Below are positions 47,494 to 59,500 of a stretch of 64,000 nucleotides of DNA, in pieces. Position numbers and translations under genes: made by a program. This stretch comes from Diploscapter coronatus (lineage: Eukaryota; Nematoda; Chromadorea; Rhabditida; Rhabditidae). Within the stretch, counting starts at the first letter, position 1. Each line of letters begins with the position of its first letter. Where the stretch lies: positions 2,031,001 to 2,095,000 of the forward strand of contig OZ038422.1 of the NCBI GenBank assembly GCA_964036155.1. Reading direction: 5' to 3'. The notes under the pieces were generated by a model that did not search any database, was not told the DNA's origin, and saw only the letters and a program-made list of their open reading frames with translations.

Positions 47494-48003
47494 TCATTTC
47501 TTGGCAGTTACATCGATTTCGACTTTCATTTCCGGCTCGACGAGCTCGCATATGATCATAGTCGCAGATGGACGGATTTCACCAAAATACTGGCCTAAGA
47601 TAGGGAACACAGTTTTGACGTCGGATTGATTTTTAAGGCAGTAACGAGCACGGACTACGTCCTTTAGGTCAAAGCCAGCTTCGTTTAGGGTCTTTTTGAT
47701 GGTCTTCATGCAGTTGTGGGTCTGCTCCTCGACGGTATAGGGCATTTTCATGGTCGTGTAGTCGTAGCCGGTGGTTCCTAAAAAAGTAGGCTTATATAGG
47801 ATAGATAAGGTAAGGCTTAGTCTTCGGCTTAGGAAACCGACTAATTGCATAAAAATCTTACCAGAAACGAAACACCAGTCGCCATGAACAACCGCACGGC
47901 TAAATCCAGCTGTTTTTTCGAAGGGCGATCCAGTCGAGATAAGTTTTCTATAGGCTCTAATTTGAGCAAAATTGCACGAACGAACAAATTTTCCGGCGGT
48001 CAT
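47494..48003 (-). CDS. RidA/YjgF/UK114-family protein lacking the canonical catalytic Arg
   Basis: Exons 47862-48003 and 47494-47777, joined in frame across an 84-nt intron, give 141 aa, near the family norm of about 130. Seen: RKLISTGSPFEKTAGFSRAV, WCFVSG, TTGYDY, EEQTHNCMKTIKKTLNEAG, VVRARYCL, the FGEIRPSATM segment and KVEIDVTAKK. RidA proteins are trimeric; those with an Arg in the PAR segment hydrolyse reactive enamines/imines from amino-acid metabolism. Here the position reads PSAT, so the guanidinium is absent, as in several Rid subfamilies without proven deaminase activity. A short basic N-terminus (VRSCNFAQIRAYRK) might be a mitochondrial presequence, but this is weak. GC-rich promoter sequence lies just upstream (48060-48110). 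Confidence 0.88.
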   Translation of the reverse strand: MTAGKFVRSCNFAQIRAYRKLISTGSPFEKTAGFSRAVVHGDWCFVSGKIFMQLVGFLSRRLSLTLSILYKPTFLGTTGYDYTTMKMPYTVEEQTHNCMKTIKKTLNEAGFDLKDVVRARYCLKNQSDVKTVFPILGQYFGEIRPSATMIICELVEPEMKVEIDVTAKK

Positions 48004-48103
48004 TTTCTTATTCTAACAAAACAAATCAATAGCAGGCTACACTGTTTTGTTTTGTCCTCTCTTCCCCCTTCGCCCCGCCCACTTTTGCAATACGCAGGTG
48101 CGA

Positions 48104-48864
48104 AAGGAAGAGAAAGCGATAAAAAGGAAAGGAAGGCGAAAACGAGGGCAATTTATTGTCGGCCAGGAAAACGCAATTAAAGCAGTAAAAAAGTTAATTA
48201 CACCCAATTAGCTCGTTCAAATATCAAAATAAAAGCAATTTCTGAAATTTGAAAACCGAGCACGCACAGGAACCCGTCAGGAGAAGCGCTCGGGGAAGGT
48301 CGGAATGTAAGGGACGCGAAAAGTGCGCACTTCTGCAGAAATTGATGTTCAAAAATTCCTATTTTATTGCCTGATAATCTATGGATTAAATTCTGTCCAA
48401 TAAAAAATAATCATTTGATTTGGTTCAGAAATAAGAAAGCTATGTTTTTTCCGAGGCCGGGTCTGTCAAAACTTTAAGCTACCGTGGTCCGCTGCAATAA
48501 TCGATTTTCAAAAAATGGTTATAACCATGAGAATTAGCGTGAAAAATTGCATATATGGTGTGAAAATCAGCCCGAGTTGCGGACCCCTGTTTCTGCCGAC
48601 TTTGGCCCTTACTGAAATTCACTCTTAAAATTCAATACCACTTTTCAAAAATGCCGATTCTTCATTTTCTTTACGTCTTCATCTCCAAAATAAAGTTCAA
48701 GACAGATAAACAACAAATACAAAAATTTTTAACTTAATAATTCTGCTTGAAGATAACTCAAATTTTTCTTAGCTGAATCGTTTGATTGCCCGATTTCTCA
48801 ATAGCAGAAACGATAACTAAAATGTTTTTTTCAAGATATTAAAACGATACGGAAAAGGGTAATT
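48104..48864. other. Intergenic region between RidA-family gene and Srh receptor
   Basis: No exon seen. Contains GC-richer segments (48440-48610) without recognisable repeat partner in the window. Confidence 0.35.
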
Positions 48865-50726
48865 TTAACCTATAACGACATTATTCTTCTTTTTAAAACA
48901 AGCCATTTTGAATAATTTAGTCATTACAACTTGTCGATAGTATTTATTAGAAGCGATCATCGCTAATGTTCCTTGAATTTCAATATTAATGTTCAGAAAG
49001 AAATTTTTAGAAATCTCTAAAAATACCTAGTGCTCCATGGTTTGACATGGAAATAACCATATTATTTGATAAACCTTAATGATGTATTATTATCATAAAA
49101 AATAAATTACTCGCAGCAGAAAAATGTTGCATAAATTCGAATATGAAAAGTGGATTGAGTATTTTGAAATATTGATTTTGTCGTCAACTTATTCTTTAAA
49201 TGGATTATATGTCATAAAGTTAATTACCAAAAACGGAATAATCCCAGCGTATCGAATTTATGTCCATATTTTAAGTGAATTTAAAAAATTAGACGATTAA
49301 ATCTTTACCTACCTTGATTCACTTCTTCTGAGATAAATCCAAAAATGATTGGAATGACTAAAGCAACAAGTGGTACTGAAATCTAAATTTGTCGATCTTA
49401 TTGGGTAATTTTGGTAATAGTTTTCTTAAAAGTGATAATAAATTTATGAATTAATGGTTAATGAAATATTAAATATATTAAATTTCTTACTTGAATGGAT
49501 AATGAAATGAAAAATGTTCGTTGCAAAAGAATGGTTGATTTTGATACCATTATTTTTGAATAAAATAGATTTTTAAACGTCAAACCAAAGAAGAAAAATA
49601 CGATCTAAATCAATAATACATCAATTTAAATAAGAATTAACTCGACAAACATTAAGAAAATATTCCGAATGAACAATATTTATTCCTTCTCGTTCAGATT
49701 TTAAAAATCAATTTAGTTTCTATTTGTACCTTCGCTCTCTTCCCGATTTTCAAACATAATTAATTTTCCCCACATGTGAATGTTTAAAAAAAAAACCTAC
49801 AAATGAGACAATAAAAACGCTGACCATCGCTGTCATGAAAATCCATCCATGTTCTGCATCTTCGGCGACAAATGAATGGCGATAAAACAGAGCGTCGTAT
49901 GGAGTTCCCCATTTCTTAAATAATAAATATGTGCTGATAAAAATATTTATCTGATTTTAGGATATGAAATTACTTTTACTGATAGAATTTCAAGAAACAA
50001 ATTGAAAACAACGAAAAGTCACTTATTCAAATCAAATAAAAATAGTTTTTTAGCACAATTTTCATGCTAGAATCTGACTCACCTCAGCGAGCCGTAATTT
50101 TGCCTGATCTTGATCGAAAGGATACGGAATAAATGGACCCCATCCACCATTTAACGCGTAACAATACAATCCAGCTGTTAAAACTATTCGTCTTTTCGTT
50201 ATTATGCCATTATTCTTATCCATTTTTGAGCATTGGTATCGATATTCGAACAGAACTATTATTGACCCAGTAACACCTAAATGCAAGTCTTTGAAAAATT
50301 GATGTTTTGAAATCGTGATAAAATGCTTGTGTTTCGCATTATTTAAACTTACCAGTGATATTTACGATCCATATGCAATTTTGAACAATAGAAGGAATTC
50401 CAAATAAATGATAATACAATCCATCTGCGAATCCAGCTTTATAAGGCAAGAATATTATCGGAGAAACTAGTAATGAGGTATTCAAATCAAGTGAGAGACT
50501 GCTGAAAAATTTCCCGTTATTTTAGAAGATCAACGATCTTTTGTCCATACAATATTTGATATATTGTTAGCAGCATCTTATAATGCTTTTTCATCGTCTT
50601 CGGAGATGCACTCACAATGCAATACAGACCAAGTAGATTAATCGGTAAGCCTATTGCTCCAAAAATACGTAGAGTTACGAAATAGTATCCCGGATCGAAA
50701 TGAATAACCGTAATGTTTTCGTCCAT
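48865..50726 (-). CDS. Nematode chemoreceptor, Srh class (7TM)
   Basis: Exons were assembled from ATG 50726: MDENITVIHFDPGYYFVTLR with INLLGLYCIVSASPKTMKKH (TM1 and the SPK-MK loop typical of Srh/Str superfamily), then SPIIFLPYKAGFADGLYYHL, IVLFEYRYQ, FFGLTFKNLFYSK with LQRTFFISLSIQ (TM6), ISVPLVALVIPIIFG, a 48-nt exon at 49027-49074 reading LSNNMVISMSNHGAL (TM7, the S-x-HG motif) and a last exon with AMIASNKYYRQVV, ending at TAA 48865-48867. The LQ...IQ...VP, HG and YR landmarks are those of Srh receptors, which are expressed in sensory neurons. About 320-330 residues. No frame breaks seen; acceptor choice in two introns is by phase only. Confidence 0.82.
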
Positions 50727-50923
50727 AATATATTTATCAGTCTAAAATCGTTATCATGAAATAAATGAGCAATGATTACAAATGCAAGATTTCTGAGCTC
50801 AAGGGACATTATTTATTATTCTAATCACCTTGTAATTACATTTCCATTAATTAACGCAGAAAATCGTTTGAAATTTTAAAATGCATTTCGAAATTTAAAA
50901 TTGCACCTGTTTATAAAGTCCCA

Positions 50924-51779
50924 CCCATTCAAAAGGGTTTTATATTTTTTTTAAAAATAATAATAATAAAAGCGGAGGTTGTTTTATTCATGAAAAGCGC
51001 TCTATTTGTATCCAAGAGTGATTCCCACGAAAGGAGATCAACCAATATTTTTAAAACCTCGATGTCCGTTGTTCGTACATCATCCAGGTAAAAATATTTA
51101 GTGACTGATTCCATATTTGAGGGACTTTCACCTGCGAATAAAACCGACGCGCCTCCTTTGAACTTTCTTAATAAAAATATTTCTGTGCTAGCGCACAAGT
51201 AATGTTTTATCACATGATATAGCTCTTGCTGGGAAGATATTTATTCTTATTCTTTTCGCTTGTTTTGATATAAACTTTATTATTCACCGCTACCAAATAG
51301 ACTGATCATTCTAATCACCGACACTCGCAGGACATCTGTTTGGGAAAAGGTACTGTCCTCTTGCCACCACCCTACAGGACCCAGCAGGGCATTACAATTT
51401 CTTTCTAGTGGATATCTACATCACCACTTATGAGTTATCTTTGTGAGATCCCTCTAGTAGATAACTGGTCGATCACTGAAAGACTATTCTCCGATTGTTA
51501 AACGTGCATTCTACAAGAATAAACATTTAAAAAATATTAACTAATCAAACTACCTAGGAGGCGCGTCGGTTGTATTCGCAGGTGAAAGTCCCTCAAATAT
51601 GGAATCAGTCACCGAAATATTACCTGTGATATACGAGCAACGGACGTCAGGATTTTAAAAATATTGGTTGATCTTCTTTCTTGGGAATCACTCTTGGATA
51701 CAAATAGAGCGCTTTTCATAAATAAAACCTCCGTTTTTATTTATTTAATATAAAACCCTTTTGGACGGGTTCTATTTTA
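50924..51779. mobile_element. Long inverted-repeat element, ~220-bp arms
   Basis: 50924-51153 and 51558-51779 are inverse copies: each carries CAAAAGGGTTTTATAT at the outside, then GAAAAGCGCTCTATTTGTAT, AAGAGTGATTCCCA, GATCAACCAATATTTTTAAA, and GAGGGACTTTCACCTGCGAA. The 400-bp centre has no transposase. An open frame of 94 codons on the minus strand of the left arm is an arm by-product. Likely a foldback or MITE-type element. Confidence 0.8.
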
Positions 51780-53920
51780 GCCCTTATATGAAAATCGTCA
51801 ACCAATAAGAAAATCAATACGTTTCAAGCATGTTGACGTTATTGATCACTTGAGCATTGTAAATCTGATGATTCCAAGCAATACTCTCAAAATTATCCCT
51901 AATGAAACCAGAGTCAGAATGAAGAACGAACCTAGTCAAACTTGGCATATTTATGTTAATAAACATCATCGAATTTCATTAATCGAAGCCATTTTAATTC
52001 AGGTTTGTGGCATGATTAGGATTGAAGCATTTAGACATTCAATCTGGATGAAGTCATACATGATGATTTATTTTTTATAATTAAGAATATCAGGAAATAA
52101 ATTGTAGAGGTACGCGGAAAGATGCGAGTGAAAATAGTCATGAATTATTGTGAAGTGACAAACAGACGAACAACAATGCTTCCATTTTCTGATCTTAGAA
52201 AGTAACATTCATTGACTTTTTTTAATTTTATAAATCTAACACTAAATTTATAAAATCAGTAACGATATTCAATTTTGTTTGACCATTGATTCTTCGAGAA
52301 GTTATTGAAAGGAGCTTCTTCCCAAATGCACTTATTCAGTTCATTCCTGTGCTTGTTGTTATTCTTGGCATCTTCTTGAAAGGGACTGTCACTCTTGCAT
52401 TTGAACTTTTCATCCATGTCGGTTGTCGCCACGCTAGTGAATATTTGGAAATCGAATTGACCGCAATGTGTTGCTTAGTAGTGTGTTTCATTTCTTCGAA
52501 ATTTTCAAAATTACATTTCTAAATTACATAGTTACGCCTCTTTCGTGCGTAAGCACTGTGTATAATTATAATTCTTCATACATTTCAATGTTTTATAGGG
52601 AAATTTGCAGCTGAAATTTTCAATTTTAGAGGAAAAATTATTTCGTTGACACTTTAATTATATATCGAAATGTCAAAATTTGTATGATCCTTGATGTTAT
52701 TCGATATCCGGACCAGCATATTGCTCCTTCAAATCGATTGGATTAAAAACGCTCTTCAATGACACTATGTGTTGCAGTCATGCAACTTTGTTCTTTGAAA
52801 CATAGCAAATACGTTGATCTTCAATCCCTTGCCGAATATATATCTTCGACTACAGTAGGAAATCCAAATTATCCAGACAATTCTCTTGTTTGGTTATATG
52901 GGATACAAGTCCCATGAGCTCATCTCCACGCGTTATCTGATATAGACAAGCCTCCCGTTTTCGTCGATTTCTGTTTTACACTATTTCGTTCTCTATATAA
53001 GCTCTGTGATAGGAACAGTCTTTCTCTCCTTTTTTCCACGTTGTCAGCCTTCATATTAAAGTCAGTTGAAGGGGTAAACTTATTAAATCTAAACCACTCG
53101 ACACGATACTATGGTTACTAAGTCATTCTTCCTATTCTAGAAAATTTACTCGCAGTTCCTTTACCATAAAAATACGGCATAATTTGTCGCCAATGACTTG
53201 TTTTATTTGGTGAATCGGCTCATAGAAAAAGACACCACTTTTTTCTTCTCGCCTCTTGCTTCCTCATACTATTTCTTAGAAAAAGTGGTCTTTTTTCTAG
53301 GAGCCATCGATTTTATGACTGATATTAGCGTAATTTTACCCGGAGAATCCAAATATGCAATAAACTTTTGCTGACAAATAACAAATTTTCGAATTATGAT
53401 CGATTTTATGCAAAAAAAAAGCATATTTTGGAACTCCCACTTCTGACTTTGGGATCCCCTCCAACCCCAAACAAGTGGCTGACTCCTCTAAACCAATATA
53501 TTTTCTAAAAAGTACATCCCATGTTTATATTCATCATTTAAAAATTTCTCGAAAACCTTTCATACAAAAGTTTTCTTTGTACCTTTTGACGGATATAATT
53601 TTCAAACTTCAAATTAGCATAGCTCCGTTCACAAAGGAAGGCGGGGCCTAATACTCGTATTTTTGTGATTAGGACTCTAGGAGGTCTTCAACCATATCAC
53701 CCATATCGGACTTGATTGACTTTTTGCCCTGTGCCAAGCTATCCTTATCTTTCTGTTCGTCTTATAAATAATGCCTCTTAATAAGCCACTCGGAACACCG
53801 GTTGAAAGGTTTTCGTATCCTTTGTCTTGTGATTTGCAGATTTTTATGGCTAATCTAGACAATACAAAAACCAGATTATATGAATTTAAAAAAAAAAAAA
53901 AAAAATTTTGTTTATCAGCA
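51780..53920. other. Region upstream of the Str receptor; possible receptor relic
   Basis: A frame at about 52286-52522 reads SFFPNALIQFIPVLVVILGI, resembling the Q-x2-P transmembrane segment of Str/Srh receptors, but no neighbouring exons complete it. A hairpin lies at 53214-53311. Otherwise no gene was seen. Confidence 0.3.
53214..53311. repeat. Hairpin with AAAAGAC(A/C)CCACTTTT arms
   Basis: ATCGGCTCATAGAAAAAGAC pairs with the right side (AAAAGTGGTC...TAGGAGCCATCGAT). Related arms (AAAAGACGCCACTTTT) recur at 55565-55634, suggesting a small inverted-repeat family. Confidence 0.6.
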
Positions 53921-55472
53921 ATGGCAGACAACGATGACGTCTATCGTAATCTGGAAATTGTCCATTCCATAACTTCTGTGAGTTTAAAAATATTTTAAGC
54001 AAAATAGCTCGATAAGCTAATCACGAATGACATGTTAGACTTACATATTCCTAACTTCATTCCAAAAATTAGCGCAGATCGCGCAAACTCCTATCGAGGA
54101 TAAGCCACATAAAAGCGTTATCATGTAACTGCAAATTTAGCTTCTCATGTCACTGGCAACTATTACTAACTCACTGCTAGTTTACGTGGTTAATCGCTAC
54201 TCGGCTCCAGAAATCGGAACGTACAAATATCTGATCATGTGTTTTGGTATTTTCTCGATTTTCTACAGCATACTCGATTTGACAGTGCAGCCGGTATGAA
54301 TGAAACAAATTTAGTGCAGCTAAAAATTATCTAAAATTCAATTTACCTAACAAAATTCAGATAATATTTTGTTGGCGTCATTCATATGGATTCTTTGCAA
54401 CATCGTTCCTCAGATATGCCCCATTCGAGCTACAGATTATCACTGGCCTCATTCCTGGTGCCTATTCAATGTCACTTTTTCTGCTTATGCTACATTTCAT
54501 TTATCGATATTTTGTGCTCTGCCAGTAAGACTCTATTTTTACTTCTCTAATAAATTCACTGACTATCGAAAAACAAATAAAAAGAATATGATAATCGATT
54601 AATAATTAGCAGGAAGCAACATCTATGCTGGTTCCGTTTTCCGAGGAATTTAGTTTGGATCGGACTATTTACCCTGTATTCGTCTACCTTCTGCCTGGTG
54701 ATGTTTTTCGGCTTGAGGCCGGATAGACTCACTCAGGATTACATAAGAAGGTACATTATTGCCTATTTGATTTTTAAAGCTTAAGCTAAGTAGGATATTC
54801 GACAGCTTCATTAAATACTATTAGTGCCGATTTGAATAGTCTAAAAGAATTTCGTATCAGAAATTGAAAATCTCATTAAGATATTTCATGGAAACCTATA
54901 ACGTCAACGTCGACAAGGTGTACGTATTCACCGGTTTGTACTTCGAGGTCCTAATCATAATTGATATTTTTCGGATGAAAAATTTCAGTAAATAAATTAA
55001 ATTGTCATTATAGGACGACGAACAAAATGCAAAGATTCCACGGTTAAAAGATTTCTTGGTTGTCGCGGTTTTAATATTCCTAGTTGCCATTGTGCTAGTC
55101 GTAACGTTCTTCATCTTCTTCAAAACGATCCGAGTGTTCAAAGTTCTCGATATGACGATGAGCAAGCGACTACAGAGGCTACAAGTGCAATTTTTCCGTG
55201 TTCTGACGATTCAGCTCTTCTTACCAATGTTTACTGCTTTCCTGCCGGTTGGAATGCTATACATCTGCCCATTGTTTGGCATTGAAATAAAATTCTTGTC
55301 AAATATTATTATCGTTTTATTCTCATCGCATATTTTGCTAGACGCTTGGGTCACTCTTCTCGTCATTAGGGACTATCGAACTGCCCTATTGAGAATTTTG
55401 CGCAAGTTCTACAAGAAACCGACATTTAGAAATAATCAAGTTCAATCGAATATCGGTGGATTTGTGAAATAA
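53921..55472 (+). CDS. Nematode chemoreceptor, Str/Srj class (7TM)
   Basis: Six exons (53921-53977, 54141-54293, 54361-54524, 54613-54750, 54848-54947, 55014-55472) close in frame to 356 aa, the family's usual size. Seen: NSLLVYVVNRYSAPEIGTYK and YLIMCFGIFSIFYSILDLTV (TM1-TM2), IIFCWRHSYGFFATSF, the LLMLHFIYRYFVLC stretch (the H-x-x-Y-R-Y of Str TM3), PRNLVWIGLFTLYSS, a long TM5 helix near LVVAVLIFLVAIVLVVTFFI, LQVQFFRVLTIQLFLPMFTA with LPVGMLYICPLFGIE (TM6), and TLLVIRDYRTALL, matching the Str/Srj C-terminal IxDYR signature. Such receptors sit in sensory cilia and couple to G proteins. ATG follows an A-rich tract with a TTTATCAGC acceptor-like sequence that may be a trans-splice site. Confidence 0.9.
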
Positions 55473-55564
55473 TCTGACCTAACAACTCCGGCTCAGGATT
55501 CCAGTTTGCAATAGGGTTTTTGACAATGAGATCTCAAGCGAGAGTGTCGAACTAGCAATTATCA

Positions 55565-55634
55565 GCTTGTGGTAAAAGACGCCACTTTTCAAAGTTGAGC
55601 GCTCTCTAAAAAGTGGGCGTCTTTCACCACAAGC
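55565..55634. repeat. Hairpin, GCTTGTGGTAAAAGACGCC arms
   Basis: GCTTGTGGTAAAAGACGCC pairs with GGGCGTCTTTCACCACAAGC around a 20-nt loop, about 95 bp after the Str stop. It could be a small MITE or a strong RNA hairpin in the 3' UTR. Confidence 0.6.
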
Positions 55635-55975
55635 CCAGTTATCCGATTGTGATCTTATTGTCTTATCTTTTATTTGTGATTATCACCGTTTAGTTATGAT
55701 ACTTTTAGCATAATTTTGACATTCAAACCATTGTTGGAAAAGTTGTAAAGTTTGTCCTTCGATATAATATTTTACACCTTCAAGAAATTGCAATAAGGGA
55801 ATTGTCGAATTTAAATTCTCTACAGTTTATGAAGTTTCTGGTTATAAATTTGGTCTCAAAATACTTTAAATTGTTTATATTGTCAGAATCGATATTATCT
55901 TATATGATATCTTCATTCATTTCTACGCTATGAATTTTTGAAGAATTCTCATCAGTCATTTCTTTAACATTTTAA

Positions 55976-56213
55976 GGTGGCCTAGCGCAGTGATTGTGTG
56001 TTACTGTCCTAGGGTATGGTCTCAAGCTCGCTCCCACCTCGACCCAAACCAAGGGGGTTAAGTAAATGTTGGTAGTGGATAAAACCACGAAAAGCTAGCC
56101 TAAAATCCCTCGGCTGTTCACACAACAACAGTCTGCCTTCGGGGACGGGCCACTAGTCCTGTGCGACTAGGATAGGCCGACTGCCACCCAGTGGGAATAA
56201 TTAAGGCTAGGAT
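55976..56213 (+). mobile_element. tRNA-derived SINE candidate
   Basis: TGGCCTAGCGCAGTG (A-box-like, about 55979) and GGTCTCAAGCTCG (B-box-like, about 56021) are about 40 nt apart, the usual Pol III internal promoter spacing. The unit is distinctly more GC-rich than its surroundings and ends with TAAGGCTAGG plus a T-run. No second copy occurs in the window and no target duplication is clear. Confidence 0.55.
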
Positions 56214-56530
56214 TTTTTTTATCTCTAACACATTTGTAGTATAGTCACAGGTAAAATGATACCAAAATAGTTCGGTAAATCTTTATTCGATATTGGATAA
56301 TGATCGGTTTTTTAATCTAAAAATGAATTTCCTTTTCACCGACAGATTTCAAAACTCGCTTTAATCGATTGATCCGGTTTATCTCAAAATGTGCAAGCAT
56401 TATGAGCTAATTGAAAAAATGACACAATTAGTTTTAGCCTGCCCAATATCGGTTTAGCACTACTGTTATTTTCTAAACGTTAACTTATTAATGAAACAGC
56501 CGATAATTTATTCAATAAATATAATATAAA

Positions 56531-59500
56531 ATGGATTTTAAATATTTATTAATATTGATCTTTATTACTTTTCATATTCACTGTTCCAATGCTACATATT
56601 ACGGTTCTGATGATGATAATAGCCGAATAGACTTGATTCAAAGAATTGAAGGATTTCTTGGAGGTTTATATAATTAGAGATGCCAAGTGGGTTTTCAAAA
56701 GTGAAAACCATGAGAATTAATCCAAAGGTATGGATAGAGGGGATCAGCCGGAGCTGAACGCCTTTTAAATCTCCGAAGATGGTCCAATTTACGCAAAGTT
56801 ATGAAGTTTTCCTGAAGCGAACCTTTCTGCAGGCGCTTCCTATTTGTTTCATCCACTGATTTTCGTTATTTCTTATGCAAATGCAGAAATTCGAATGCTA
56901 ACTTTGACCATTTGGCATTTCTATATATAATTAAAATTTCCCTAATAATAAAATATACACCTAGTTCCATTTTACTCTAAAATAAAATACCTACCTTGGG
57001 CTACTAGAAAAGCCTACGCTTTCAAAATATTTTAACTGTTATAGGATACAATAAGATAGTAAGAATGAAATAAAAAATATCTCAAACTATTTAACTTGTC
57101 GCGCTCATAATTTTGATATCGAATTAAATAAAAAGAATTAAAATGATCATCTCCTGAAAATGAATTATGAATATTATGGACTCTTCTAAAAGTCTATTCT
57201 TGGAAGCGAAATGTCATACATAATAATTCACCCAATATTTTCAATTTTTCACTGTCCGTTAGTTTTCATAGCAATATGAGTTCCTCATTTATTACTTTTA
57301 GAGAAGCTTTTAAATGTAAATGCTTTAATCGAGACGGGAGAATCATTTGGTGCATCGTTACATCGGAATTTTTTGAACATCACTGATCCTGTAAGTCTTT
57401 TTCAAAGTTTTGTTAAATTCGAAGTTAATTCTCACACCAATACAAATTACACTAAAATCTATATATCATAAATGCATACAGTGGCGAGCATAAATTTGGC
57501 GACAAAACACGATGTTTGACATAACAGGATCACTTACTTTTTTTTATTAAACCGATCATGCTGAAATTAGGCTCCTTTATTTTTGACATATCAAGATACG
57601 ATTACTAACCAAATTGCATGTAGATTGGAATCATATGGTTTGATGAATAAATTAACTGAAAAATTTATGCTTGGCTCCGATCCTTTGATCATCAGTGTAT
57701 TTTAGAGATCAGTTATTATTTTCAAACCCGTAAATTGGCTCATTTGTTCAGAAGTCTGGAAGTCCAACCCCGAAGGCGTCAAATGGTTAACTGACTTCCT
57801 TAACCTCGTCGTCAACACAAACACGTTCCCGTCTGAATGGTACACGTCGTCCACAATCCCGATCTTCAAGAAAAAGGGATCGCCAAGCAACTGCTCAAAC
57901 TATCGGCCCATCCGTCTGCTCTGCCATACGATGAAAATCCTGGAACGTATCGTGGATAAACGCATTAGAGCATGCGTCCAAATCTCCTCCCAACAATGCG
58001 GGTTCGTCAAAGGGAAAGCCACAACAGACGCCATTTTTGCTGTACGACAGTTGGTCGAGAAGTTCACTGAAAAGAAGCAGCCCCTGCACCTGGCCTTCCT
58101 TGACCTCGAAAAGGCATTCGACCGAACGCCCAGAGACGCAATCATCATGGCTCTGCGCGACCACAAAGTCCCAGAATACCTCATTGAAGTCGTGAAGCTG
58201 ATGTATCGGTCCCCAACAAGTCGCGTCCTCTCAGCCGCTGGAATGACCCTACCATTCCCTGTCACCGTAGGTGTCCACCAAGGATCAGCCCTATCTCCTC
58301 TTCTCTTCATCCTTGTCATGGACTCTGTGACCCGCGATATCCAGAAACCCGCCCCCTGGTGCCTGCTATATGCAGATGACGTGATGCTGGCGAATGACTC
58401 GCGAGAAGAACTGCAAAAGGAGGTGCAGACATGGAAAGACAGACTGGCAAAATACGGGCTAAAGCTCAATGTCGGCAAGACGGAATACCTCGAAATCGGT
58501 GAGCAGAGAAGTGGCACAATCAAAGTCGACGGCCAACAAGTTCCCAAGACCGACCTCTTCAAATACCTCGGCTCAAGACTCGCGAGCGATGGTCACATCA
58601 GAAGAGAAGCCGAATCGAGAATCGCAGCCACATGGTTGAAATGGAGGTCAACAACCGGAGTCATGTGCGACAAAAAGATCAGCGAAAAACTCAAAGGCAG
58701 GCTGTACAAAGCAGCGATCCGCCCAGTCGCCCTCTATGGCTGCGAAACTTGGCCGACACCCGCAGAAGTCGAAAGAAGACTCGCGACAATGGAGACGCGA
58801 ATGCTCAGATGGTCACTAGGTCACACTCTGCTGGACCACGTCAAGAACGAGACCATCCTGAAGAGGACAAACGTCGCCCCAATCAAAGACAAAATGCGCC
58901 AGTCGAGACTGCGATGGTACGGCCACGTCCTCCGTGCTGACAGAGAAGCAATATGCCGCTCACCAGAGATTGTTCAAGTGCCGGGAAGCAGACCAAGGGG
59001 AAGACCGAAGCTGAGATACTCCGACACGCTCAGTAGGGACATGGAGGCCGTCGGACTGCGGCCAAGTCTTGCACAAAATCGTGAAGTCTGGAGGAGGAAA
59101 TCCCAACGCGCAGACCCCTTATCGGGATAATGCCAAAGAAGAAGAAGAGAAGAAATTGGCTCATTTGTCATTGACATGCTAATAAATTGTCTTCATTATG
59201 AATAGCAACAAATTTAGATCTGCCAAACAATGTTTCAATTCAATAAAACAGAATCATTTCGCATGGCAGAAATTCAAAAATATATCTCATCTCAAAAAGA
59301 CTATATAGATGACCCAAATACTAAGGTAACCAATCATTGAATATGAATATTAGTGAATCATTTATTTATCAAAGGCAATTTAGAACAATTTGCTACAAAC
59401 TTTTACCGAGCTGAATAATTTCTTCGAAGTTTTCAAGAACTCAATTTATGATCATGTCTCTCAAGATGTAAGCTATTATTTACACATCATTATTTTTAAT

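Noticed and set aside
57900..58562. 220-codon minus-strand frame
   Set aside because: Antisense shadow of the LINE reverse transcriptase.
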